DNA of 64,000 bases from Melieria omissa. Its lineage: Eukaryota; Arthropoda; Insecta; Diptera; Ulidiidae. The position numbers and the translations under genes were made by a program. Of the stretch, positions 1 through 12,178 are shown piece after piece. The stretch is taken from NCBI GenBank assembly GCA_963971225.1, contig OZ020268.1, positions 61,627,900-61,691,899 on the forward strand. Direction: 5' to 3'. Within the stretch, counting starts at the first letter, position 1, and each line of letters starts with the position of its first letter. The notes under the pieces are model-generated. The model was not told the DNA's origin and made no database searches. It saw nothing but the letters and a program-made list of their open reading frames with translations.

Positions 1-2987
1 GTAAGCGTAATGAAATTATTTCTTATGGAGATAGGTTAAAAAGATATGAAGCAATACGAAATCGAATTTTTAACAGTGAATCAGTAGCAGAGACAGCAAT
101 CCCGCGAAGAACATCAACGCGTATGCGTAATTTTTGGCAGAAGGTGAAGCAACAACGAAGGCATGTTGCCAATATTTGTGCGATTGAGCATAAGCCATTC
201 GATTCGCGTCCATATGTCAAAATCAAGCTTTTTGACAAATCACACCTTGGTTTGCTTGACAGTGGCGCGCAAATTTCATGCATTGGTGGTCCGTTAGCAA
301 AAGAATTTTGCGAAAGAAAGGAATTCACTCAGCACAAAACAATAGTAAAAACTGCTGATGGCAGGAAACAAGTAGTTTTTGGAATTTTCCCAATTGAAAT
401 CCAATTTAAGGCGCAGAAAGCACTTATTAATTTTTATGTAGTACCAAATTTATCGCAAGAACTTATCTTAGGCGTAGATTTTTGGAGAGCGTTTCAGATT
501 GCACCAGATATCATAGCTCAAATTGATATCTGCGCAAACGATAAGAAGGCAGATGAAAATTTGATTGTGTGTCAACAGATCAGCAGAAGAGAAGTTTGGA
601 GACAGTAAAGAAGTCATTTCCATCATGTGTAGTTGAGGGGTTAGGAAAAACAACCCTCATGGAACACATAATCGAAGTTGAGCCGAATGTCCGTCCGATT
701 AAGCAGAGATATTTTCCGATTTCTCCAGCAATTGAGAAGTTAGTGCACAAGGAGATCGATGAAATGTTGAGTCTTGGTGTAATAGAAGAGTCCCCTAATA
801 GTCCGTGGTCCAGTCCTGTCGTGTTAGTCCGCAAGGGAGAAAAAGTCCGTCTGTGTCTAGATTCGCGAAAAGTCAATGCAGCCACAATCAAGGACGCATA
901 TCCGCTACCGCATATTGAAGGTATTTTGAGCAGATTGCCAAAAGCCAAATTCATATCTTCGCTCGACCTTCGTCGTGCATTTTGGCAAATTCCTTTAGCT
1001 GAATCGTCCCGCGATTACACTTGCTTTACGGTGCCTAATCGGCCTTTATATCGCTATTGCGTTATGCCTTTTGGCTTGTGCAATGCGCCATAAGCACTGT
1101 GTCGTTTGATGGATCGAGTAATCCCTCCTCAACTGAAAGACCAAGTTTTCGTGTATTTAGATGATCTCCTAATTGTGTCTGAAACTTTTGCTGATCATCT
1201 GTCTGTTCTCGCTGATGTAGCGCATCACTTAAGAAAAGCCGGCTTGACAATTAACGTTGATAAAAGCAAGTTCTGCATAAAGGAAGTAAAGTATCTGGGC
1301 TACATTGTAGGTGATGGTACACTTCGTACTGACCCGGAGAAAGTGTCAGCCATACACGATTATCCGCCACCAACTACAGTGAAAAGTTTGCGCCGATTTT
1401 TAGGTATGACTGGCTGGTATCGTCGTTTCATCGACAATTACGCAGCCATAACAACTCCGCTTACCAATCTTTTAAAGAAAGGTAAAGGATTCGATTGGTC
1501 AACAGAAGCTCAGGCCGCGTTTGATGTGTTAAAAGAAAAACTAACATCCGCGCCAGTTTTAGCCAATCCGGACTACAACAAGCCATTTATAATACAATGC
1601 GACGCTAGTACGCTAGGGTTAGGAGCAGTCTTAGCTCAGAAAAATGCTGAAGGAGTCGAAGTACCGATTGCGTATTTCTCGCGCAAACTGAACAAAGCGC
1701 AGAGTAACTATAGCGTTACAGAACTAGAATGCCTTGCTGCACTATTGAGCTTAAAGAAATTCCGAGCGTATGTAGAAGGCCAGGAGTTCACTATCGTGAC
1801 GGATCATGCAAGTCTGCAGTGGCTCATGCGACAGCCGGATTTGTCTGGTAGACCCGCACGCTGGTCTTTGAAGCTTCAGGGCTTTAAATTTAAAATTGAG
1901 CACCGACGAGGCTCCCAAAATGTTGTGCCTGATTGCTTGTCGCGTCAAGAATTTGACAATCAAATATGCGAAATCGACGCTCTACCAATTGTTTACTTGG
2001 AATCTTCAGCGTTTGAGTCCGCTGATTACCTTGATTTAAAGAAGCGAATTACTGAAAACGACGCACGATTGCCGGAATTGCGTATTATTGGCAAACACGT
2101 TTACAAACGTAATGAATTCGCAGATGGTAACCCTGAACGGGAAGTATCAAATTGGAAGCTGTGGCTACCAAAAGAATTAATTGCAGAAGCAATTAGTAGT
2201 GCTCATTGTCCTCCAAATAAATGTCACGGTGGTATAGGCAAAACTCTAGAGCACTTGCGGAAAAATTTGTTTTGGCCGAATATGGTTGCCGACGTCAAGG
2301 ACTTTATTGGCAACTGCACAGTTTGTGGGCAGAGCAAAGCTCCAAACCGAATTCTACGTCCGCCGATGTCTGGCCAATACAGTACGCAACGTCCTTTTCA
2401 AAAATTATATATTGATTTGTTAGGTCCTTATCCACGTTCGAAACAAGGCAATGCTATACTAATTGTGCTTGATCATTTGACGAAATTCCCGCTGTTAAAA
2501 GCCATTAGGAAAGCCAACTCCAATGTCATTTGCGATTTTAGCAGAAGCATTGCGCAGCGCTTATCATCAAACTATCGGCTGCTCGCCATATTTTGCATTG
2601 ACGGGCCAACAAATGTTGTCGCACGGACGCGACTATGAATTGTTGCGAAAACTGCAATCATTTGATGATACGGTGATAGAAAGGCAGGACAAAATCAAGC
2701 TAATACGCGAAGCTTTAAGCGCAAATATTGCTAAAGCTTACGAGAGTTCTGCAAATCGTTACAACTTGCGTAGTTCGACAAAACAGTTCGAGATAGGCGA
2801 CACAGTATTTAGGCGTAATTTTGTTCTTAGCGATGCAAGCAAACGATTTTGTGCTAAGTTCGCACCCAAATTCCTAAAGGCGAAAGTTATAGGCAAGAAA
2901 GGTAACAATATGTACGAGTTGGAAGATGAAGAAACAGGGAAGCGAGAGATTTACCATAGGAAAGACATACAGGAGAGGAAAGTTTAA
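1..2987 (+). pseudogene. pol: G1 left copy pol (protease-RT-RNase H-integrase), broken
   Basis: Domains in order are an aspartic protease with LLDSG (about 257-270), RT with MPFGLCNAP and YLDDLL (about 1155-1172), RNase H with QCDAS and TDHASLQWL, an HHCC integrase zinc finger (about 2205-2335), and a partial integrase with a C-terminal region ending at 2987. Three lesions are visible. A 2-bp insertion at about 570 relative to the inverted copy shifts the frame. A TAA at 1091-1093 stands where G2 has a CAA Gln codon just after CNAP. A deletion with frame change at about 2550-2570 removes the second Asp and the Glu of the DDE core. The gene begins before the window. The product is not functional. 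Confidence 0.9.
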
Positions 2988-3029
2988 TTCTCATCCCTTT
3001 TCCAAAACTTGCAGCTGTGCCGCAATTTT

Positions 3030-6000
3030 TGTGTTGTACTGGGCTGCATATAAAGACTCAGATACATAAAACAGGGCCGCGTATTAATGCGACGCACTGC
3101 ACTAATCGCTAGCGCTAATCAGCCCAGCGCTAATCAGCCTAGCGCTAATCAAGCTAGACTTGTTCAGCAGTGATCGAGTGAGAGCTAGCTAGTGCTCGTA
3201 TTCACACTCAGCAGCCAACATGGTTGTTGTTGTTGTCATGCTGAGCCACCCACGCTGGCGAACGTGAGCGCAGAACTTTCGCGCTGCACTTGCGCATTCT
3301 CTTTTGCTGTGCGTTCGTACTGCGCTAGCGCGGCGCTCTTAAATCGAATCTGCGTATCCAGCAGATAGTGGGGTGTGGCGGTGGTAGTGCACTTCGGCCG
3401 CGCTGCACTTTATGACCTTGCGCGAAGTGTTGGTAGGATGCATTTCGGCTGCTGGCACTTGCTATTCCAAGCATGTTGTTGTTGTGTCGTGCAGCTGGTG
3501 AAGTCCTTGCCGTTCTGGCTGCTGCATTCCACCAACCACGTAAAGGTCACCCCATGCACCAAATTTTGTCGCATTTCTGCAAAGAAGTGGGGTGATCTGC
3601 TGGAATTTGGAAGATCAGGCGATTATGCGCTGTTGCGGCAAAATTTGCCTTTATAAGCGGCCGCCGCAGTAAGATCGGGGGTCGTTGGCAAGTCGTTGAT
3701 AAGTCGATGAGGAGGAATAAGCCTCAGGAGTTTGGTGCGGAGAGTCGGTCAGCGCGTGATAGTGGCGGTTCGACTGTGGCCTTTGAAGTTGGCTTGTGAA
3801 ACGTGCGCGCGGTCCAATGGTGGCATAGACTTTGTGTAACAGGAAAAAAAGTGGTAAAGTGCGTGGACCTAGTGGCTAAGACCATGGCCTAATTGGGAAC
3901 AAATAATTATCTAGTGCCAAGTGCGTGTGAACGTTTTGTTGATTTAAAAAAAAAACGCGCAAGGCAAACTGTTTAAAACAAATGTGGTTCCTGTACTAAA
4001 CCTATTTTGAAGTACGGCACTAAAAATTTAAAATGCCAAAACCAGCCAAAAAATTCCGTCGTTGTTCAGACCGCAAAAATGACAATGTTTAAAAAGGGAA
4101 AAACTACTACTAATCGTGTGCTAAAAACTAAATAATTGTGCTATCTAAACCTGAATAAAGGTACGCCAAATTACTACTTTAAAGTATGCAAAAGGAGAAA
4201 AACAAAATAAACTATGTGTGAAAAGTCGAAACGAAATTGAGTGCTTAAAAGGAATATTGCTGCTGCCCGGAAATACTGCCGAGAATGCCGAGAATGAGGG
4301 TTACCAGTCATCGTCGGAGTCTCTAGAAGCTGCGAGAATCATACCAGGATGTTCAAGGAGCGTTCAAAGTTGTTGAATTTTTTTTAATATAAAAACTAAT
4401 TAAAATTTTTTAAAATATGTGCGTCATATTTCTTCTTTTTCTATATCTATTTGGGGAATAAAAATGGGGAAAAGGTATTAATAATCTTATCAATAAAAAA
4501 GATATTAATATCTTATCAATAAAAAAAATATTAATATAAAATTTGGGTTATCTAGTTAAAACAAACAAAAAAATATGGAAATTATTGCTAAAATAGTATT
4601 TTGTTTGTTAATATTTTATTCTTAAGTTTTTTTTGCTAGTTAAAAATTAAAACTATAAAAGGCTAGCTAGAAAAAAAAAGAATTTTTTCCCAATATGAAA
4701 TTACGCTAAAAAAAAAAAAATTATTTTGTTTTCAAAAGACTAACAAAATATACCAGGATTTTAAAAGCGGAAGAATAAATACAAGAAAGTAAAATTAGGT
4801 AAAAGTGAAGAAAAAAAAATAATAATAATAATCTAAATAAAATTGGTTACATCGGGGAAAAGAAAACCGCACTTACACCTATGACTAATTTTCTTTCCAC
4901 AAAACCCTATCTAGCACAACAAGTTCCAGGAAACCGCGCATCATGTCGCTGGGCCCAACGCATCGATGGAGCGAGTAAAACCGTGAGTGAACCAATAAAA
5001 CTTTAATATATTTTTATTTATATATATGGGTTTTCGTGCGGTTATTTGAAAAAAAAGAAAGAAAAGAAACGAAAAGGGGATAATGTTAAAAAAATAAAAA
5101 TAAAATTTGCGAAAAATTCTGAAAATTAGTTAAAATAAGAAAAAGAAATTTTGAGAAATAAAACGAATTTTTTTTATTTTAAAAGTATGATTGGAAAATT
5201 TATTAAATTGTAAGGAAAAAGTTGAGACAGAAGAAGTACAGTTTTATTCGATTTTGAAATTAATTTTTTTTTGTCGCTCAAATTTTTGTAATTCTTTTTA
5301 TTTTTTTATTATGTTTTAAATATATTAAAAAGTTTTAAAAAGAAATGTTATGTTCTAAACAACAGTGAAATAATTTCTTTATCTTTTAGTTTTGTTGCTA
5401 TTTTTTTTATATAAATTTAACAACTTAACTATGCCTAAATTTACAAATATTATTTGATTATGAAAAAAATAGTTTGGAAATTAGATTAAGAATTTCGAAT
5501 TGTATTATATTAAGATTATGGAACAAAAATTGTTATAATGATTGTTTAAGAAAAGAAAATGTTGGGTCTGGCACTGAAGTGGGGTAAGGAGGGTTAATTT
5601 TCCATTTGGGTTTCCAAGTTCCATCATAGGAAACAAAGGTAGGGCGGGTTTAGAGCATCCCATTCAATGAGGCGATGCTGAGGAATCGGAACAACAGCAG
5701 CAATGGTACTTGCTACCATGTCCGTCCGCTATGTCAGGAGTTAAAGCGTGTGCATAAAAATAATTGTATGTTAGTGTACGTGTGTATGTATCTTTTGTTA
5801 TGATTTTCCGGTTGTAGGCTGCTAGGTCGTCGTTGCGGTGTTTGCTGATGTAGATCCAAATGGCTGTAGGTGAGGCGGTATGGCTACTGAGCGGATTTGT
5901 TGGAGTGGAACCCACGCCAGCTGAAGCTACGGGATAACCAAAGCCAGATGCACGCGTCCAACAAAACCGCTGGCCCCGTAGTCATACTCGTGCTCACCGG

Positions 6001-6174
6001 CCGAATGTAGGGTGCCGGCATACATGCAACATGAGGACGACTAGCGGTGACCTGCCCCAAGGACTGAGGAGGTGCAGCGGCAGCAGAAACAAAAGGTCGG
6101 AAACCAACACCTATGTAAGACCGAACTTAGCGCTCAACGTGAGGCCAGATGTACATACCGATCTGCATATAACA
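3030..6174 (+). repeat. Probable 3' LTR of G1 left copy (about 3.1 kb)
   Basis: The proposed LTR begins TGTGTTGTACTGGG 42 bp after the pol stop; the G2 LTR begins TGTGCTGGG in the equivalent place. It ends ATAACA at 6174, as the G2 LTR ends ATAACA, and a PBS-like TGGCGCC follows after 5 bp. It contains a GC-rich part (3060-3800), a long AT-rich part (3890-5560) and another GC-richer part (5640-6174). AATAAA-type signals occur at about 4154 and 4995. Such a length is unusual and may include old insertions. No second LTR of this copy is in the window, so the boundaries are inferred. The reading frames at 3375-3656 and 5664-5915 show no recognisable protein features. Confidence 0.5.
3111..3155 (+). 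repeat. 15-bp minisatellite, three units
   Basis: Three tandem units of AGCGCTAATCAGCCC with small changes lie near the start of the G1 LTR. The inverted counterpart is at 24789-24833. Each unit holds the palindrome AGCGCT. Confidence 0.8.
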
Positions 6175-6179
6175 AAAAG

Positions 6180-6213
6180 TGGCGCCGACGTGTGGTCGCT
6201 ACCAACGTGGGGC
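6180..6213 (+). promoter_or_regulatory. PBS-like sequence of G1, split by 16 bp
   Basis: TGGCGCC (6180-6186) and CAACGTGGGGC (6203-6213) together equal the 18-bp TGGCGCCCAACGTGGGGC found intact twice in G2 (33846 and 35858). Here they are separated by 16 bp. The position 5 bp after an ATAACA end is normal for a tRNA primer-binding site. The split would probably abolish priming. The tRNA species is not assigned. Confidence 0.5.
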
Positions 6214-6250
6214 ATGCCACATAGGATCGATACACACGCATACACATAAC

Positions 6251-7646
6251 AACCAATATATGTAAAGTTGCCCAAAAAAATGCAAATTATTTAATTAATT
6301 GAATTAGTTGAAAGCACATTGTGCATTTCGCTTGACCCTTAAAATTATAAGTGAAAACAATATAATGTTCCCATTTGTCATTGCCGAAAGGCCAACCAAT
6401 CGCCAAAAAAAAACTACAACAACAAAAGCAACTAATTTTTTTCACACATACAATTTCTTGAGGCAACAAAACAAAAATCCGCGCAGCCCCCACACGTGTT
6501 GCTTCGTTGTTGTCACAACAACGACTGATTGAAAGAATGCACCTCCGATCTATACAACCAATCAAATGCTTGTGGTACTTAAATACGCACAATCACTTTA
6601 ATCAAAATGGCGTCAAAATTAAGCCAGAGTGACCACCTTTCACCAATTTGGTAAATAAAAAAAATATCCCACCGGCAGCATGATCCAAATTATGGCTGTT
6701 AAATCTCGACCCATTAACGGATTTTAATAATATTATGCCTTGTTATTTAGCTAGACTCGTATGCTTTCTATAATGGTATCAATCATCCTTCTATACCCCA
6801 AGGTTCGAAAGCAAATCGATTTGGAACGGTGACTTTGAAAAAATTGCTACTTGGGCCCAACCACTAAAATGCTTTTCAACACCAAATGCATAAGTGCATA
6901 TTAATAATTGACCCCTTAAAATTTAGCTAGAGTCTTATGCTTACTATATTGGTCCATAACTTTTCATTATCCTTCAGGAATAATGAGCATATCGATGCGC
7001 AAGGATAACATTGAAAAACTGCCTATTACAAAATACACACTCACCACTAAAGTGCTTATAGATTCCAAACCGTATGGGTTACGTTAATAAAAAACCCCTT
7101 AAAATGTAGCTAGAGATTGCAGCTTTATCAAATTAAATCAATAATTTGATTACTATTCGGCAATCATGAACAGATCGATGCGCAAGAGTGACATTAAATG
7201 GCTGCCTACTGCAAAATCGATAAAATGCTTGTAAAATATGATGATTCTAGGTTTATAGAAAAAATTATAACCTTAAAACCTAGCTGGAGTTTTGAGATTT
7301 CATAAATGGGGTCAATCTTCTCGCTATCTCAAATAATGCAGGAGAATTTCGTTGTGGAAAAGTGATATTGACCACATGATACATCTATATCAGGGGTGCC
7401 CAAAATCTTCTTATGGAAAAGCAAAACCAATACATGTAAAGTTGCCCAAAAAAATGCAAACAAATTATTTCATTAATTGAATTAGGTGAAAGCACATTGT
7501 GCATTTCGCTTGACCCTTAAAATTATAAATGAAAAAAATATAATGTTCCCATTTGTCATTGCCGAAAGGCCAACCAATCGCCAACACAAAAAAGCATACA
7601 CACAAAAACTACAACAACAAAAGCATCTAATTTTTTTTCATACATA
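6251..7646 (+). repeat. Satellite, plus orientation
   Basis: This is one unit of the higher-order satellite, joined to G1 at 6250. Monomer A starts at about 6735, B at about 6920, C at about 7097 and D at about 7275. It continues through the segment shared by all long units and stops at TA (7645-7646) against a pogo remnant. No genes were seen; the short open frames here also occur in other satellite units and look non-coding. Confidence 0.85.
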
Positions 7647-7822
7647 GGGGAAGTTGGGGACCCTTCGTACGGTTTCCACATTTTATTTTTTATTTTTTCA
7701 TGAATCAATCACCTGACAGCTTAAATTTATAGTCTAACTATTTGAGATTCATATAAAAAAATGACAGATGATTTCATCTGATGTTTCAACCATAATTATT
7801 AACCATAATTATTAACTTCCCC
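7647..7822. mobile_element. Foldback pogo-like remnant, 176 bp
   Basis: It starts GGGGAAGTTGGGGACCCTTC next to TA, matching the reverse complement of the 3' end of the element at 8889-11684 for about 150 bp. It then ends with only AACTTCCCC before TA. Both flanks are the same side of the satellite target site in opposite orientations, so it sits at a switch of satellite direction. It is either an internally deleted element or a fused pair of 3' ends. Confidence 0.7.
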
Positions 7823-8888
7823 TATGTATGAAAAAAAATTAGATGCTTTTGTTGTTGTAGTTTTTGTGTGTATGCTTTTTTGTGTTGGCGATTGGTTGGC
7901 CTTTCGGCAATGACAAATGGGAACATTATATTTTTTTCACTTATAATTTTAAGGGTCAAGCGAACTGCACAATGTGCTTTCAACTAATTCAATTAATTAA
8001 ATAATTTGTTTGCATTTTTTTGGGCAACTTACATGTATTGGTGTTTGCTATTCCATAAGAAGATTTTGTTCACCCCTTATATAGATGTATCATGTGGTCG
8101 ATATCACTTTTCCACAACGAAATTCTCCTGCATTATTTGAGATAGCGAGAAGATTGACCCTATTTATGAAAGCTCAAAACTCCAGCTAGGTTTTAAGGTT
8201 ATTATTTTTTCTATAAACCTAGAATCATCATATTTTACAAGCATTTTATCGACTTTGCAGTAGGCAGCCATTTAATGTCACTCTTGCGCATCGATCTGTT
8301 TATAATTGCCGAATAGTAATCAAATTATTGATTTAATTTGATAAAGCTGCAATCTCTAGCTACATTTTAAGGGTTTTTTTATTAACGTAACCCATACCGT
8401 TTGGAATCTATAAGCACTTTAGTGGTGAGTGTGTATTTTGTAATAGGCAGTTTTTCAATGTTATCCTTGCGCATCGATATGCTCTATTCCTGAAGGATAA
8501 TGAAAAGTTAGGGACCAATATAGAAAGCATAAGACCTTGGGGTATAGAAGGATGATTGATACCATTATAGAAAGCATACGAGTCTAGCTAAATAATAAGG
8601 CATAATATTATTAAAATCCGTTAACGGGTCGAGATTTAACAGCCATAATTTCGATCATGCTGCCGGTGGGATATTTTTTGTATTTACCAAATTGGTGAAA
8701 GGTGGTCACTCTGGCTTAATTTTGACGCCATTTTGATTAAAGTGATTGTGCGTACTTAGGTTCCACAAGCATTTGATTGGTTATATAGATCAGAGGTGCA
8801 TTCTTTCAATCAGTCGTTGTTGTGACAGCAACGAAGCAACACGTGTGGGGGCTGCGCGGATTTTGTTTTGTTGACTCAAGAAATTGTA
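7823..8888 (-). repeat. Satellite, minus orientation
   Basis: This is one unit of the same satellite, reversed relative to 6251-7646. Part of monomers A and B is lost near 8530, where monomer B runs straight into monomer A. It ends at the TA target site of the pogo-like element. No genes. Confidence 0.85.
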
Positions 8889-9465
8889 GGGGAAGATCGT
8901 TACCCTTCGTACGCGGGGCACATTCATACAGTCATAATAAAACTTGAACGAAACAACGTACGGTCTCGCTTTTGTATGTGTGCGTGAGTCGAGGTACCAA
9001 CTTTACGTCAACGTAGTATCGCGCCATTCGCACCGGTGAGAGTGAAGTGACAGGCACGAACGTGTTTTCGCGCTCGGTAAGTAATTTTTTGATCAATGTT
9101 TTTGTCTATTGTTGCCGTAGATAAAATAAGTTTTCGTGTAGAGTATTATATCAGAAAGTAGCAAAATATACTTAAGATACGTTTTCAATACTTAATTTAT
9201 GACGTTTTCCTATTATTATTAAAAGAGGTTATATTTTGTTGTTATTTAGTTAGTGGGGTACTTTCGGACAGAACTAGATGGGGCACGTTTGAACGCGTAC
9301 GAATGTGCCCCAACTGGTAGGCAGGTAAGTTATATGTCCCCTAGGGCGGGTTAATTTTTTTTTGATGAAGCGTATAGCAAAAACGTAATCTATAGGTGAT
9401 TCTGAGAAATTTTGCTCAAGAGACCATAGCTCTAAGTTGGTTTTGGAGCCCCCCAAAATTTCAAA

Positions 9466-9866
9466 ATAGATATTTTTCAATATAAAAATCGGATAGAGTT
9501 AGTTAGATAGAGTCGGTTAGAGTAGTAGATTTCTCAGTCTGGGCTTGTTTGAAAGGTATTTTTATCACCTTTCAGAATCTGTATCAACAATTTTCAGCAT
9601 ATGCAACGACTTGCACAAGGACGCAGTTAAATGCGTTGCAAATATTAAGCGGGCCGACGTGGCGTATGAGTGACCCAATTTGTAGCGAATTTTAAAATGC
9701 TACAAAATTACAAAACTGCTGCAAACTTTGGTCACGATATATAAAAATACCATATAAAAATACCTCTCAAACAAGCCCAGATTGAGAAATCTACTATAAC
9801 TATTTCCGATTTTATGACGAATTTAATTAAATTGTTCTATGTATATTGAAAAATATCTATTTTGAT
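9466..9866. mobile_element. Foldback MITE inside pogo copy b
   Basis: Two long inverted arms, about 9466-9585 and 9745-9866, share AAAATAGATATTTTTCAATA and a GGGCTTGTTTGA segment, around a unique centre. The better preserved copy is in the partner element at 31568-31972. It predates the duplication of the pogo element because both copies have it. Confidence 0.7.
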
Positions 9867-11343
9867 GTTATGCAAGGAGTATTGTCATATAGAAAAGCTG
9901 CGGACAAGTACAATTTGAAATTGTCAACATTAGAAAGCCGAGTAAAGAAAAAAAGAATAGAAATGATGCTGAAGGGTCAAGCAACCGTATATTTGACTCT
10001 AAATATACAAGTTTCCAAGTCTTTTCTATGGAAGAAGAAAAACTGCTAAATGATTATATTATCAAATGTTGTAAGATGCATTATGGACTTACGACGATTC
10101 AAGCAAGAAAGCTAGCATATGAGTACGCCAAATCTTTGAGTTTGAAATATCCAGCAAAGTGGGAAGAAAATAAGATGGCTGGGAAAGAATGGCTGTATGG
10201 TTTTCGCAGAAGAAACCCGGAACTCAGTTTACGCAAACCCGAAAACACAAGCGCTGCCAGATCTTTTGCGTTTAACAAAAACAAGTCGGACAAATTGTAT
10301 CAGCTGAAAGAGGCGAGCTCGTAACCTTTGCTGGCATTATATCTGCCAGTGGAAATACCATTCCTCCACTTTTCGTGTTTCCACGCGTTCATTCATAAAG
10401 ATCATTTTCTCGAAGGAGCACCTGAAGGAAGTCTCGGCGCTGCAAATAAAAGTGGCTGGATAAATAGCGATATATTCGTCTCGGTTGTAAAACATATCCA
10501 GAAGCACACACTCTGCACAAAAGATAACCCCATGTTATTGTTGTGTGACAATCTTGAAAGCCATGTTTCTCTCGAAGCCATCCACTACGCCAAAGAAAAT
10601 GGCATAATTTACCTATCTTTTCCACCACATACATCTCACCGCCTATAACCACTTGATGTGGGAGTCTTTGGACCATTTAAATCAAAGTTGAAAATTGCTT
10701 TCAATAATTGGCATACAATGAACCCAGGCAAAGCATTGACAATTTACAATATTCCAAAGCTTGCGAAAATTGCATTTTTCGACTCATTCACGGCAAAAAA
10801 TATCAGAAGCGGGTTCAATAAACCCGGAATATGGCCTCTTAATGAATTAGCCTTTAGTGACGAAAATTTTGCTCCAACTGAGGTGTATCCGGTAACTTAG
10901 AACATGTGCCTCCTACTCAAAACGTCGTTGAAGATTTGTCAGCACCTACTCCGCAGCCAAGTGTCTCTGATATCTGCCAACCCTCTACTTCTGGAACACA
11001 GGATTTCTTGGAGCTTCCGCGAGAATCTACAAAACAAACTATTAACTCACCATTGATAACTTATGATGATGAACTACAAACGTTTAATTTAGATGCTTGT
11101 GAACCAGATGCTTTGAATAATTCACCAATCCATCAAATAGGAGCTCCTTTGAAGACAGTTTTGACACCAGAAGCAATTCAACCCTATCCGACTGTTATAA
11201 GAAGTAATAAAAAAAAAGGACGACGGCCAGGAAAATCACGTATTTATACTGACACACCCGAAAAAAAGCTAATTGAAGAGAAACGCAATGAAAAGCAATT
11301 GAAAAAGCTAGAACAGGAAAAAAGGGCAAAAGGGGAAAAATAG
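9846..11343 (+). pseudogene. pogo-like transposase (CENP-B type), broken
   Basis: The N-terminal part (about 9870-9965) resembles a psq-type helix-turn-helix with YRKAADKYNLK. 10028-10260 is a CENP-B-type DNA-binding domain with KEWLYGFRRRNPELSLRKPE. 10330-10880 is a DDE endonuclease with LLLCDN (second Asp) and, after a stop codon, PLDVGVFGPFK (third Asp). A deletion with frame change near 10300 removes the segment that should hold the first Asp. A CAA-to-TAA change at about 10646 is absent from the partner copy. The tail (10906-11343) ends in a Lys/Glu-rich stretch that lacks about 55 bp present in the partner. No ATG starts the first block, so the true start is unknown. Confidence 0.85.
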
Positions 11344-11684
11344 AAGTTAAATCTTTATTTTTGTGTTTAATTTCATTGTTAATAAAAGAATTTTGATTTA
11401 TATGTGTCGTTTTAATCGCACGTACGGAACTACCCCACAGCGTACGAAGGTACCCCCAACACTGTATATAGGTGCCCCGTTGTTGGGGGCAGATTCGTAC
11501 ATATTCCAGATATAGTTTAAATCATAATTATGGTTGAAACATCAGATGAAATCATCTGTCATTTTTGTATATGAATCTCAGATAGTTAGACTATAAATTT
11601 AAGCTGTCAGGTGATTGATTCATGAAAAAATAAAAAATAAAAAAATAAAATGTGGAAACCGTACGAAGGGTCCCCAACTTCCCC

Positions 11685-12178
11685 TATGTATGAAAAAAAA
11701 TTAGATGCTTTTGTTGTTGTGGTTTTTGTGCGTATGCTTTTTTGTGTTGGCGATTGGTTGGCCTTTCGGCAATGACAAATGGGAACATTATATTTTTTTC
11801 ATTTATAATTTTAAGGGTCAAGCGAAATGCACAATGTGCTTTCACCTAATTCAATGAATGAAATAATTTGTTTGCATTTTTTTTGGCAACTTTACATGTA
11901 TTGGTTTTGCTTTTCCATAAGAAGATTTTGGGCACCCCTGATATAGATGTATCATGTGGTCGATATCACTTTGCCACAACGAAATTCTCCTGCATTATTT
12001 GAGATACCGAGAAGATTGACCCCATTTATGAAATCTCAAAACTCCAGCTAGGTTTTAAGGTTATAATTTTTTCTATAAACCTAGAATCATCATATTTTAC
12101 AAGCATTTTATCGATTTTGCAGTAGGCAGCCATTAAATGTCACTCTTGCGCATCGATCTGTTCATGATTGCCGAATAG
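11685..12178 (-). repeat. Satellite, minus orientation (part 1)
   Basis: This stretch lies between the pogo element and the hAT insertion. It is the inverted partner of about 7153-7646 and ends with the hAT target sequence CCGAATAG. No genes. Confidence 0.85.

Larger units (their letters stand above)
1..6250 (+). mobile_element. Ty3/gypsy element G1, left copy, 5' part outside the window
   Basis: This is the 3' part of a gypsy-type LTR retrotransposon: most of pol, a probable LTR from 3030 to 6174, then a PBS-like sequence and about 40 bp of leader. It ends abruptly at about 6250, where satellite DNA starts. The same structure, inverted, lies at 15100-29160. Both copies carry the same nonsense codon in RT and the same integrase-core deletion, so they descend from one already defective element. 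It is related to G2 (32890-42309) by Pol similarity. No target duplication can be checked because the 5' end is missing. Confidence 0.88.
1..7799 (+). repeat. Left arm of a large imperfect inverted duplication
   Basis: The arm covers G1 left, satellite, and the end of a pogo remnant. Its reverse complement is 11524-28192. Paired coordinates add to a constant (about 28194 near position 1) that steps down to 27944, 21349 and 19331 exactly at the MITE (251 bp), G3 (about 6.6 kb) and hAT (2018 bp) insertions of the right arm. Apart from those insertions the arms differ by rare substitutions. Confidence 0.85.
8889..11684 (+). mobile_element. pogo/Tigger-like DNA transposon, defective (copy b)
   Basis: The element is flanked by TA (8887-8888 and 11685-11686). 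The target inside the satellite reads ATTG[TA]TGTATG. Terminal inverted repeats start GGGGAAG and share CCCTTCGTACG. It encodes a CENP-B/pogo-type transposase with internal deletion and a stop codon. A foldback insertion occupies 9466-9866, upstream of the DNA-binding domain. A partner with the same deletion lies at 29161-32534. Confidence 0.88.

Noticed and set aside
3375..3656. 93-codon frame conserved in both G1 LTR copies (also 24288-24569)
   Set aside because: Conservation follows from recent duplication of the whole arm; one substitution is non-synonymous and there are no protein features.
5664..5915. 83-codon frame and its 72-codon neighbour, identical in both arms
   Set aside because: Identity again reflects the recent inverted duplication; composition and context do not support coding.
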